Source: Euwallacea fornicatus (Eukaryota; Arthropoda; Insecta; Coleoptera; Curculionidae). From it: a stretch of DNA of 64,000 nucleotides. The position numbers and the translations under genes are program-made. Position 1 is the first letter of the stretch; every line of letters begins with the position of its first letter. Positions 12,794-23,506 of this stretch are shown piece by piece. The stretch covers positions 248,001 to 312,000 of the forward strand of contig NC_089559.1 of NCBI RefSeq assembly GCF_040115645.1. The letters run 5' to 3'. Below the pieces are notes generated by a model, which searched no databases, was not told the DNA's origin, and worked only from the letters and a program-made list of their open reading frames with translations.

Positions 12794-13517
12794 CAGGGTG
12801 TCCCACAAGTGTTTCATTATATTTCAGTGGGTAATAGTACATTGAAAAATAATATGACTCCCTATATAAACCATATTCCAATAATGCTTCATTAAGAAGA
12901 TACAGGGTGTTAAACTTAAAACACACCTGGAATATTTCAACGTATCAGAGTATCAATGAACAGGCGAGCTCAATTATGTATTGAACAAAATTGCCGCCAA
13001 TTTGAACAATTTCTATAATGTTATAGCAAATAAATAATATTTAAAACAAACTTAATATTATTAAAACCATTTAGAGAATATCGTGCATATAGACGGTATT
13101 GAATTTTTTACTGGCAAACGATACGTCGGACGAAAAAGAGTCAAGTGAGCATTTTTCTTCTAAATGAAATTAAACTTCTAAAAATAATTTTTATTTTGAT
13201 AAAAAGCAGTGGCGCACCATGTTTTTCTTAAAAAATGTGCTGAGAGGTGTCCGTACGCACGTCACTGGTGAAACGAAAAATAGCCCTTTTGCATAAATAA
13301 ATGCGTCTACATTAACTCTCAAAACATGCCAAATTTCACTTACATATCTCAAACGGTTTTGAATATATCAATAAAAGTTAGATTTTTTAAGTAAAGTTTA
13401 ACACCCTGTATCTTCTTAATGAAGCATTATTGGAATATGGTTTATATAGGGAGTCATATTATTTTTCAATGTACTATTACCCACTGAAATATAATGAAAC
13501 ACTTGTGGGACACCCTG
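12794..13517. mobile_element. Nested MITE with near-identical TIRs of about 130 bp
   Basis: Left end CAGGGTGTCCCACAAGTG, right end its complement. The arms match almost perfectly through AATAATATGACTCCC and ATACAGGGTGTTAAACTT, which contains a second CAGGGTGTT motif. TA precedes the left end; the right flank reads TC. The arms are much better preserved than those of the host element, so this inserted later. No coding capacity seen. Confidence 0.85.
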
Positions 13518-14096
13518 TCTATCGTTGTCAAAAAAAATTGTTTTTTTTTGTGGTTTCTTCGTGTCGAGGTACGCCACTGGGGCTTACGTATTGCGCACAA
13601 TTTTAGGTCGGAATTGTGAAGAAAAATACTAATTCGTGATTTTATTGAATATTTTTTCTTTCATACGCAATTTAAATGCCGAAAAACAGCTTTTCTCGTT
13701 CGCCTTTCGGTTTCTCAAATTGCAACGTGGTGGCACACGTCGCGATTTCTTAAAAGACGATTTTCCTGAATTTTTTTTACGTCGAACACAACGCATATTC
13801 GTCTAGAAATAATTCGTTAAAAAATATCGATATTTAGAAAAAATACGTGCCGCTTTTCGATTGCCGCAACAAAAGACAAAAATATTTCTTCTTGTGGAAA
13901 TTATGTGCAGTCGTGAAACCGTCACGGTAAAAGCACAAGTTCACGCCACTTCTTCAAATAATCAGGAAAAATGAGAAGAAAAAGTTCGTAGGGCGATAAA
14001 TAATATTACCCCAAACTAATTGGACAAACGTTATGAGAAAAACAGTTCAAAATGCTTTTGCTCGTCGAGAAAAACAAACTGGTCATTTTGAACAGC

Positions 14097-14225
14097 TCAG
14101 TTAATTACTTGTTGACAACCGCAAGAATACTGAAGTTTTTTCAAAACTTGACGACTTGCCGAATAGGTAATCCAGCATTCTAGAGCTATCTCACGAATTG
14201 CCGTGCTCGAATTAACCTCTACCAT
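14097..14225 (-). pseudogene. Remnant of a DUF4817-type transposase, helix-turn-helix part
   Basis: A 42-codon minus-strand frame reading VEVNSSTAIREIA and then RQVLKKLQY. This fits the N-terminal HTH segment of insect Tc1/mariner-like transposases (NPxTSxREIA...SxxRVLKK). It ends at a stop, and no continuous catalytic domain could be followed at lower coordinates. It lies inside the 12.6-14.7 kb element, which fits a decayed autonomous copy. Confidence 0.4.
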
Positions 14226-14910
14226 AAACGAAATATGGATTTTTTCGTCTTCGCTGATGATAAACTCTTCTTCTTCATCGGCATTTCCCGTTTTCGGTTC
14301 ATTCGTTCATTTTTGAAAATAGTGGCGGCCCGGATGGCATCCAAGTGGAGGCCATCCACCTTCCCGCCTAAAGTCGCGCAGCATCGCAGAGCCGCTGGCG
14401 GCGTCCTCCAACTACTGACCGGATATCAATTTCCTCACAAAAAAACATATTTTTTTTTTAAATGACGTTCTTAGGCTAAAAATTGCCTCCATGTTTCAGG
14501 TAAGTAAAAAAATTTTAAGGCGTTAGATTTAAAAATCGAAAGTCGAGGTGATTTTCGGTTAAACTGGAGGGGCTGGACAAACGCCATTGACGTCAATCAA
14601 TCGGCTCTATTCTCACACAGCTTCTCTCCAAGTTTCAACTTTCCAACTTTAAAAGCAAAAAGTTAATACAGGCAGCCATCTTCTTGAGTCGTCCGGCATG
14701 TTGGGACAGGTAGAATTTATTTCTGTTTTTATTTATTTTTCTCTATTTATTTTTATTCATTCCATATACGACCGAAAGGATCGTCAAATGAAGAGCTTTA
14801 ACAAATTCAAAACGTCCGTTTGATAGCTTCCAACGGTTTATTGTAGCAGATTATAGTTTATTTATTTGCAACGTTGCAACTGGCGATCTAATAAGTGAAT
14901 TCGTTGCAAA

Positions 14911-15088
14911 ATGGCTCGAGGAAAACTGCAAATGCAAAAATCTGGGAAATTGCGGTCCGGAAATGCCACGGAGTCGTACCGATGAGAAACGTTGGTGGAG
15001 AATTCGACGTGGCAAAAAGCGCCGTTCATGACGTTGTCACGAAATATGGCGAAACTTGTTGTATTGAAGTCCTGGAAGACCGAAACTA
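14911..15088 (+). pseudogene. Tc1-like transposase, N-terminal HTH fragment
   Basis: After ATGGCTCGAGG and a one-base shift the plus strand reads KTANAKIWEIAVRKC, then EFDVAKSAVHDVVTKYGET and a stop. This is a paired-like N-terminal DNA-binding segment of a Tc1-family transposase. The matching catalytic part lies just to the right but on the opposite strand, so the element has been rearranged. Confidence 0.6.
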
Positions 15089-15112
15089 GTTTCGGAACGG
15101 CATCTTCGAATG

Positions 15113-15860
15113 TTAGTAAAAATGTGCAAAAATCAGGACGGGGGAACGCCCTGAGAGAGCACGCTTTATCTCAAATTGATAGCTGGCAGCGTCGCCCTGG
15201 ACTTCGATTACTCCTTGGGTTCTTGCAGGCGTACTTCTCACCAACTTACGGCAAAATTCGGGTATGAGCGCGTTCCAAATCTGTCCGATTGCCAATCTTA
15301 GAGCTTCAAGGCTGCCACGAGGATTACTTCTTAGACATATCTTCATTTCGCGCCGAATACGTTCAATTACGTTCAAATCGGGACTGTTCGGAGGCCAGGA
15401 GACTTCGTCAATATTGTTTTTGTCAAACTATTGCTTTCGATGCACGAGCAGTGTGGCAAGAAACGCCGTCTCGTTGGGAAATAAAATTTTGGTTACCGCA
15501 GAACAGAGGAACGCTTGTAAGTAATTTGTTTCGAAATATCTGTCTATACTCCTCGGCATTCGTTGCACCGTCTATAAACTCCATCTGACCCTAATCCCTT
15601 GGCAGACATGATGCGTCCCCAAACCGTTTGACCTTTGGCAAACTTCACCGCTCCTTTTAAACAATCTTTGCGAAAGGTCTCTCGTTTTGTCCATATGACT
15701 TTTTTACCCACATGTCCGACGCAGACGTCAAATTTGGACTCATCGCTGATGATGACCTTCTTCCAATCCTCATGGGTCCGTGAAACTTTTGCTCTCGCCC
15801 AAGTGAATCGATTTATTTTTTGGTTGGGTGTTTCGGTTAATAATGTCGATTTTGCACGGG
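15113..15860 (-). pseudogene. Tc1-like transposase, catalytic domain fragment (broken)
   Basis: Reading leftwards from about 15,860 the minus strand gives HEDWKKVIISDESKFDV (first catalytic Asp), GHVGKKVIWTKRETFRKDC, KFAKGQTVWGRIMSAKGLG, then after frame changes WPPNSPDLNVIERI and RLAIGQIWNALIPE, the usual end of a Tc1 DDE domain. The segment that should hold the second Asp (near 15.45 kb) is frameshifted. Non-functional. Confidence 0.8.
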
Positions 15861-15971
15861 GGTTGCGATACTGATTCGTTCGTTAACGTAAACTAACGAT
15901 ACCGATGGGGTCCTGAGAGGTAAAAATACCGCATTCAAAGTCGATTCGCCATTAATTGCCACTGTGCAGAA

Positions 15972-16395
15972 GCGGCTGCCGAAAGTCATCGATTATTACT
16001 TGAAGCGTATGATGAACATGCTCTATCCTAAAAAAGTCGCAGACGATGGTTTAACCGTTTTAAAAGTGGCGATTTTGATAGAGAAGACAAGGAACAACCA
16101 GCACAGGTTAAGAAATTTGAAGATGCAGATTTGCAACAATTATCGAACGAAGACCCCACTCGAACGTTGAAGCAATTGGCTGAAACCCCTAATGCCGCCC
16201 GATCCGCCATTTCCGAACGTCCACGTGCCTTGGGGAAAATTCAAAAGGAAGGAAAATGGGTGCCGTCTAAATTAAAAGCACGAGACATCGAAAGGGCGAA
16301 AAGCCATTTGTGAAATTTTGCTTGCCAGGCAAAAGCGACAGGAGGTTCTACATCGAGTTATCACAGGTGACGAGAGGCTCCGAAATGGTGAAAAA
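15972..16395 (+). pseudogene. mariner-family transposase, 5' fragment
   Basis: Reads AAAESHRLLLEAYDEHALS, then after a frame change FNRFKSGDFDREDKEQPAQV, LKQLAETPNAARSAISE, GKIQKEGKWVPSKLKARDIE, a stop at 16,311, and in another frame CEILLARQKRQEVLHRVITG. The first catalytic Asp follows at 16,369-16,371. These are hallmark mariner segments (two HTH motifs, the WVP linker, TGDE). The remainder of the catalytic domain is missing. Runs convergent to the Tc1-like fragment on its left. Confidence 0.85.
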
Positions 16396-16499
16396 AATAA
16401 AGGAGAGGATGGAATGCGCCATCTTGACGGTGGAATTCTTGGAAAATAAACGACAACAAAATCAAAAATCTAAAGGATTAACGGAGATATAATCTTTCC

Positions 16500-18883
16500 A
16501 GCCTTTCTGAATTAAACACAAGAATTAGAATTAAGCTTAATTTACAAAAAAAAAAAATGGAAAAACTCCCTTTCAATAAACAAAATATTTGCATGTACCG
16601 GTGCAGATCGAAAGCCACAGGGAAAAGTAATCATACGCTTTTTTTCAGAAAATTAGTTTGTTTTTTAGCCACCGCAATTTAATATTATAATAGATATTGG
16701 GAAATGGCCCCCTCCAATTTCTACACATTTGTTACGTATTATTTTCTATCATTCACGATTTTATCCGATTATCCCATCTCTGCCCGAAAATGTAAAAACC
16801 GCGTCTCGAAAACAATACATTTCCGGATCTATGTTTGTGGGAATTTTGTTCGCAAAATGACCTGAGAAATCCCTGCTTTAAACATTGCCGCGTCTTTTTG
16901 GAAGACCCTGTATGGTTGTTGGGGCTCGTACAATCGGCACGGCGCTGAGAATGGAAGTGTCCGATTAAAAATTTTGATCATTTTCGGAATGGCCCTTTGC
17001 TTGACGTTAAACATTTGATTACGTTGTAGTTTTCCGCACCCTGAAGGGCATTTTTTGGGTGAAAACAGTTTCAGTTTTCCACCTGCCGGTGCAGCGGCGC
17101 GCGAAGGCTGGAAACTCTCAACGTTTAAATCTGAAAGGAAACTAAATATCTGAACAATTTTATACGAAACCGCGTGTCCTACATCAATCGGTCTTCAGCA
17201 AATGCCACTTTTACTAACCTACGTTGATCGAATAGAATCCTCCCGACTGTTAATCATGAATTTAGAAATAACATTTATTTTTTGGCGGTTCGTGAAAGGA
17301 TCCTTTTGTAATACATTGATGGGACTTCCCCGAGGGAAAACGTCCCGATCAATACATTTTTCCCTTTAATTACGATCCCGAGCACAATTCTTGGAAATAT
17401 GACACACACGCTGCCCTTTGGGGAAGCAACAAGTTGCAGCTGCTTGAAATTTCATTCAGCCTGCATCCTCCAATTTCGAGGACAACCTTGTTTAGCACAA
17501 ATAACGGAATTTGAACTTGCATCGGCAACTTGTTGTACTTGGCAAACGACCCTTGTGCGAACTTCCGGATTGCCATCTGTCATATCGAAAACCCATGAGG
17601 GAGGCATTACGTTAACATTCTTCTTCGACAAACGGTCTAACGATATCTCTGTAGGAAATTTATGCCCTACGAGCCTCTCCGGTGGCCTAATTGATTGCAT
17701 TTTCCACTCCGGACTCGAATTGTCTTCACCTTAGTTAGTTGGGAAAACCGCAAGTGTGCGGTTACGCCATACAATCGGAATAAGATATATTAAGGTCGGA
17801 TGGGAATTGATTGGCCATATTTTCCTCTCTTGTTAGCTTACACCGTTCGAGTTAACTGGAAAAACTTCGCAGAGTTCTATTGCGTAATGTGGAGTTCGGT
17901 TACAAAGAGGAGAAAAATCTCAAGAGTAAATCGTTCCGAGAGAGCCCTTGTCTCGATTGAATCCGCGAGTCGTCGAGGAGTATCAGAAGTGGGAGACGAC
18001 GACGTTTCAAATTTAAAACCTTTATGGAAAGAGGTTTCGGAGATTTAAACACAAATAAATTACGCCGGAGTTTCCTGAGTCGAAAATTGTCCCGCAAGAC
18101 TCGTTGAAGAATCCGCGTCAACTCTTCCCAAATCCCGTATGAATCCTACCAACAGCCCCCTGGGGTCCAGTACGGCACGCTAAAGGCTTGCGGAAAGTCC
18201 CGAAGAATCCCCTATGGTCAAATGAAACTTTTTGAAAAATCTTATACTGTCTCCTAGGGTCAATCTAAGATCGCAAATTTTCCCTCGAACTTTCTAAAAT
18301 AATTCTCTGGCACTCTTTCCTCACCATCTCAACATCGATGTGGTTGCAGTAGGAGCCCCCTAAATTCTCTCCAGCAGTCGGTGCTGCTAAAACATTCATA
18401 TTTTAGAGAATATCGTAAGTCGTGGCAGAGCTGTGATAAGTCACTCCTCGCAACGTCCCAGCGAAGACCGTAAGTTGACTGGGGATTCCCCAAGTCCTAC
18501 GTGTAACCTGAGGTCAATTCGAGTCACTATATAATCGAATGTAATCCTTTAAGGTCAGTAATTCTACTTTTCTTTTAACCTGAGATCACAATCTGCAGCC
18601 CTTGAAGTTAGAGCGGTGTATACCTGCAGGAGTCTATGGAACACTTCTCAGTTATTTAACGGGGTTCCAGTGGCGGTGCAATTCGTTTTACTCAAAATCG
18701 GCGAAAAACTAGATTTCGGAATTGGTAGGGACATGTGAAGAAATGTTATGAAAACAATTACTTTTAAACAATAAACATTAACAGCGGCTTGCGCTGCCTT
18801 TTTGCACTTCGAACTGTTTAATTTCGGAGCATTGCAGTGAAACGTACACACTAATGTGGACATACCTGTATTCTCCTTCGAGA
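16500..18883. other. 3' flank of FOXO, presumed 3' UTR and intergenic
   Basis: Lies downstream of the FOXO stop on the transcribed (minus) strand. A strong donor-like site (ACAG|GTATGT in complement, near 18,868) sits just after the stop and could mark a 3' UTR intron. A minus-strand AATAAA occurs near 17,273, which would give a UTR of about 1.6 kb. Neither is confirmed. Also holds one copy of the direct repeat. Confidence 0.3.
17302..17463. repeat. Copy 2 of the diverged direct repeat
   Basis: Direct-repeat partner of 10,986-11,147, ending with the same GCCTG. The two copies bracket the transposon cluster at 11.2-16.5 kb. They may be two old insertions of one repeat or a duplicated piece of host sequence. 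Confidence 0.6.
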
Positions 18884-20418
18884 CTAATGAACCCACGAGG
18901 GGGAGGTGACCGCTACTTGGGAGTATGCCGGTGGAGGAGCCTGCGCCCCCGCTATCGTCCCATCGGCTGTCTGCTGGACCATGGCTTGTTGCTGTCCCCC
19001 GAAATTGAAGTCCAAACATCCTTCTGCGTTCAGTTCTTGCTGAATTATATCCTGCAATCCCCTCGCTTGTACCCCTCTTTATTAGACAACCCTCTCGCGA
19101 CTTACTTCAACGTTACAATCGAAACCTCCAGGTAATGAGTCCACGTGAATATTCAGATCCTCACTGACATTGAGGGCGCCAATATATTGACCCATCATGG
19201 TAGAGGGAGTCACCTGATTCTGCGGAGTCAAAGGGGGACTCGAGGAAGGCGGCCGGGGCGGCAGCCGGGCTTCCATGAACTGATGCGTGCTTAACGGATC
19301 TGGTGATGGTTCAGAGTGGGGATACGAGGGGGACATGCCCGTAGGTGACATGTTCTGTCGGAAAAAAATCCAACTTGTGAGGGTGGCGACCAAACGTCAT
19401 TACGTAGCAATCAATGATTTATCAATACGCTTGTCCGTTAAGTATTTATATCGGGTTTTACCTCCACTTTGACACACTGTTGCTGCATGGTACACGTACA
19501 GGGCTCCATCCTGTGTATCAAACAGGCGTAGGGCGAAGCACCAGTCATGGAAACGTATTCCCTGTGAGGGAATGTAGCGTCGTTGAACAGGGACGTACTA
19601 TACGGTGGCGGGGGTTGACTAGTGGCGCTCTGCCTCTGAGTCAGGTACCTAAAATCCGAATATTACACCATTACTACACGCGAAGACGCACGGGCAACCC
19701 CAAAAAAAAAAAAACAAAGCGGTTCAGAAGCGACACCCCAACGCAGCAAAAATGCTCTTGCTCACCCCATGAATTGACCGGGCTCCAGTTTCATTCTTTG
19801 CTCTAAGTTGCCGGCCAATTGGTCGGGAGAATAGCTGCCGGCGTTGCTGCCACCCCCACTGGGGGTGGAATTGTTGATCAGGTCGGAATTGCTGAAAGTC
19901 GAACTGTTAAACCCAACCCATTCGGTCTCGATGCCCACCGCTGGAATTGGTGAAAGCCGGGCTGAGGATTGGGAGGAGGTTCTGGGCCTGAAGTCGGGAC
20001 TCAGCTGAAAACCTCCTCCGCTGGGAGAGAGATAGCGATTGAGATTACTTTAAGTGTGACTGAGAAAGAACGGCAGTTATGAGCAGTGAGCCTGGATTTA
20101 AAGCGAGTTAATGATGAATTTCTGGTGGAGTTAGCAACGAGAAATGGTTACAGAATGATGGTGACAATGTGCAGAGAATCCTGTTTTCTCGGTGGGTTTA
20201 GCACTTCTTCGCCGGAAACCTAAGATATTAATGACCGACTTTAGACAAGCTGAGGCATGCGTGGAACCAGTAATTAATGCTATTTCGTACCAGAAAACCA
20301 AATTCCTCTACCTATTTAACGTTAAAACGTACAGAGGCCTATCACGGTTTGGTTCAAGCGCTGTTTTTCATTGTGTTTGAACGTTCTGCTAATTCTCATT
20401 AAAAAAAGAAAGGGAAGG

Positions 20419-20463
<45 letters not shown>

Positions 20464-22214
20464 AGAGAGCAAGAGAAAGAAAGAGAGAGAAAAAAGAGAG
20501 GGGCCAACCGTTGAACTTTTAAAGATCCACTAATGAGACCCCACTGGGTTTATGTAATCGATTGTTATTGAAAGGGATGAAATCGGGCTAAAATGTGAAC
20601 CGCACTGTTTCCAAAATTCTGAAAAATGAAAGGCGAATTAGGTGAAATTCCAAAAGTCGATCACGCAAATCCAGTGGCGCATCAAACAGCGATTTTGACA
20701 GTTGAAGCCGACACAAATCCTAACTTTAGAGCCTAGACTTTACACATTTGCAAATATCTTTAAAGGCGAGCCACGTTATTGCTTTTCTTTCAGTTTGAAT
20801 TCTCCAAAGTCCCCTTACAAAGCTTATCAAAAGGATAAAAACAGATCACAATCCGATCTCAACACTGTAGATGGAATAATTCGTGGCCGCGTTCGAACAC
20901 ACGCCACGTCACCGATTTGTCTTTTTTTACCTTTGGAACGTCCCAAGTTTCGTTAACAATTTGCGAGATTCCTAAAGCTCGCTATGAAAATACAGTGACG
21001 TACGAGAGAGGCATTTAAATTGAATAAAATCACGACAAAATTTGCCCTTAGCAGCCTTGATTTCGAAAATGAAATTGCATTTTCAAGCCTAAAATAAGAC
21101 ACAGAAAGCGAGTTGAAAACTTCAGCTGAAATTCCACCTGGCTCACGAGCTTTATTGAAGTGTAAGCACTCAGAAGAAAGAAAATATGTTTTCCGAGCTA
21201 GACATAAAACTGAAAACGATTTGTTATATAGCAAATTTCGATATAACAATATTGCTCTAAAATTGTGGGTCTTTTATGGCGAAGAAAAATTGCGCTAGGA
21301 CTAAACGGTGATTGAAAAAACTTGCGAATAAACGCTAATGAGTCGAATTTACGTCTACAAACTTAGGTTCGAACTAAAAAGAAAAAAAAAAGCACACAAA
21401 AACTACCTTATTTGCAGATCTACCCAGATTTCGATCAAACCCTCACCAATTTTCGATGTGATGTTTGATTAACGTTAAATCGATGTAAACTTTTGATAAC
21501 AAAATTTCTCGAAAAATTCCCATTTGACTAAAACGACTCCCAGTAAGTAGTGATTTTGCATGATCAAAACATTGATGACGAAATTAACATCTCAACACAA
21601 AACGTCTTTGGTTTTTTTTACCTATAAACTGAGGGATTGGAATAAGCCCTCGGCCGGGATTCTGGACTTATCTGGAAGCCACTGGAGCTGTCAACAAGAC
21701 ACACAATAATAATTATCATTTTACATCAATTTACAGCAAGCTTACATCTCTTCATTATCAACAAAATCATGCACTAAGTCTGTTAAAAACAGGTGGAAGC
21801 ATTAGTAAAGTACTACTTTATTATAACAACGCACCACTTTAAGTTTTTAAATTGAGGGTGGTGTTAGGGGTGGTTTACCTGTGGATGGTAGGAGACTCTG
21901 GGAAGAGATCGAGACTCTCGGAAACTGAAGAACTAGGGCTAGGCGGCTGGTCCGGCAAAGTACCATTCCTCATTAATTCTACCTTCTTTTTCACCCTCCC
22001 TACGATCCCTCATCATAAAAAAAGCCAAAAAATCGGAAAAAAAAATACCTCGTCGTTTTTCAAATTTGCTAGTTTCCATCGAAACCGCCCTCCTCCTAGG
22101 CGACTTTCCAGGCTTCGCATCGGGGTTAATCATCCACCAGGAAGACTTCCCCGTACCTTCGTTCTGCACCCTCATAAATCTGTTATGTAGAGACAGGTTA
22201 TGTCGTATTGAGTT
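18884..22214 (-). CDS. foxo: FOXO forkhead transcription factor (exon 1 and half of the forkhead domain missing)
   Basis: Coding exons on the minus strand: 22214-22049, 21999-21879, 21687-21622 (cassette), 20020-19766, 19648-19462, 19354-19106, 19051-18884, 404 codons including the TAG. All introns are GT-AG and phases agree. The first exon starts in phase 0 inside the forkhead domain with recognition helix NSIRHNLSLHNRFM, then wing WMINPDAKPGKS, the second Akt site RRRAVS and basic KRRG. Then come PSPSSSVSESLDLFPESP, GFQLSPDFRPRTSS (third Akt site), MSPSYPHSEP, a DCNVE/DIIQQEL transactivation segment, and the conserved end VTSPSWVH. FOXO binds DNA as the nuclear effector of insulin signalling and is excluded from the nucleus after Akt phosphorylation and 14-3-3 binding (family knowledge). 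The exon with the first Akt site and forkhead helices 1-2 was not found up to 64,000. Confidence 0.97.
20401..20503. repeat. Purine tract / (GA)n microsatellite in a FOXO intron
   Basis: About 100 bases of almost pure purine (one C at 20,470), with a core of more than ten GA repeats and a nine-G run. On the FOXO transcript it is a long CU-rich tract inside the 1,601-nt intron between the cassette exon and the next exon, about 380 nt upstream of that exon's acceptor. Such tracts can bind PTB-type splicing regulators. The effect here is inferred. Confidence 0.9.
21622..21687 (-). CDS. foxo: FOXO 66-nt cassette exon duplicating the third Akt site
   Basis: Acceptor GTTGACAG and donor TATAG|GTAAAA frame 66 nt that start with one base and end with two bases of a codon. 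Inclusion or skipping therefore both keep the frame. It encodes SSGFQISPESRPRAYSNPS. The next exon begins SGGGFQLSPDFRPRTSSQSS. The two share GFQ, SP, RPR and the serine of RxRxxS, so they are paralogous by exon duplication. In Drosophila FOXO only one such segment (FQLSPDFRQRASS) is known to me. Whether the exon is a cassette, constitutive, or mutually exclusive with a second acceptor cannot be decided from DNA alone. Confidence 0.8.
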   Translation of the reverse strand, partial: LQWLPDKSRIPAEGLFQSLSL

Positions 22215-23289
22215 CTGCAAAAAAAGTTGTTCTCAGTCAAATAATCGAGTTAAGAAACTACATCGGGGGGACATAAAGAGATTAAGTCATTAACATAGAG
22301 GGGGAGAAACATTTCGAACTTGACTGAAGGGGGGTCATTAAACATCGTTAATTTATTACCAGAGGAAAAAATGAATTTTTCATGGAGCAGACTCATTGGC
22401 GCCCGTCGAAGTCCGCAGGTATTACCCTCTTAAAGTGATTATGTAAATCCAGATTTAGGGGGCGGTTTGTATTCAGATTCAGCTCGTAAAACTCTCAAAA
22501 ATTGCCGAATTAAATCGCAGAAACTTTTCTTGGATACTAATCAGAGTACGAAAAAGTTCCATTTTTATAACGTTTCATAAGTAAGCGACAGCGTTATAGA
22601 AATGGGGAAAGAATGAATTTGTGGGAAGTTACAGCCTTTATAGTAGTGTTATCGCGGACTGCGGCTTTGAGGGGGATAAAATTATATAAAAACTCCCCGA
22701 GTAAGAACACAATCGTTAATTAAAGCGAAACATCTTCGGAGCAGGTGGAGGAGTAATTTAGTTTCTATCCTTACCCAACCGCACGTGACAGACAAGGATG
22801 GACTGTAATCAAAGTAAATGCTTAAAATTCACTCCTCCTGTCAAAATGCAAGGTTCGACCCTTCTGCACATCGATTGCCGGACTCGATGAAAAATTCCAA
22901 GGGTATTTCTAATAGTTTGACAAGCATTTGCAATATTTTATAATTTTACTACCTTGCAGTTTTATTATAGCCTCAGGTTAGTCCGGGCGAACATGGTTAG
23001 GTATTGTTGCAAAAAATCTCTTAAACTATCGTTCTTAATAAAAAATTAAGAGGCAAAAGAGTTTGTAAAACAATTAAGGGACTAAATGAAGTTAACGAAT
23101 GAAGTCTAAAAATGTCATAAAAAGTTCTTATCTAAAATACTGAGAGCGACCAGGAAAAAAGTAACGCCGGGTAGGGCATTTTAAATAATTCTTTATTCTA
23201 GTTCGTTCGTAATGCTAAAGTGATTGCTGTGACCAATTTTATGTTAATTATCCTTACAAGTAACAGAGGAATTAATGAAAATCGAAAAA

Positions 23290-23430
23290 AAAAATTTAAC
23301 TTCAACACCCTGTAAATCGAAATGAAAGCAATTCGAGATATGCCTTTACGTGAAGTTTTAATCTTAAAATAAGCTCGTGATTCGCCCATTTGAGCTTTTA
23401 CCACACATTGAGATACGCCCTGCACACAGG
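23290..23430. mobile_element. Possible solo end of a CAGGGTGTT element
   Basis: In complement, 23,290-23,312 reads TTTACAGGGTGTTGAAG, and the sequence to 23,420 ends with another GGGCGTATCTCAATG end-like motif in complement. It is probably a fragment of a related MITE. No second arm found. Confidence 0.3.
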
Positions 23431-23506
23431 CCAGGTTTCAAAAATTTGAAAATTACAGCGGGCCCATTAATGGGGACGGGAATAACGTGTAAATAAAAAA
23501 GCCATA

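Larger units (their letters stand above)
12564..14697. mobile_element. Tc1/mariner-type element with about 240-bp TIRs, interrupted by a MITE
   Basis: Left arm from TACGGGGTAATTCG. The right arm, in complement near 14,697, starts GCCGGACGACTCAAG. The arms agree best over AATAGRGCCGAYTGATTGA and CGACTTTCGATTTTTAAA. The inside carries a transposase remnant (14,097-14,225, minus) and a second complete MITE (12,794-13,517). The right boundary is approximate because the terminal 30 bp are degraded. Confidence 0.65.

Noticed and set aside
19414..19806. 130-codon plus-strand frame
   Set aside because: Antisense shadow of FOXO exons, which are clearly coding on the minus strand.
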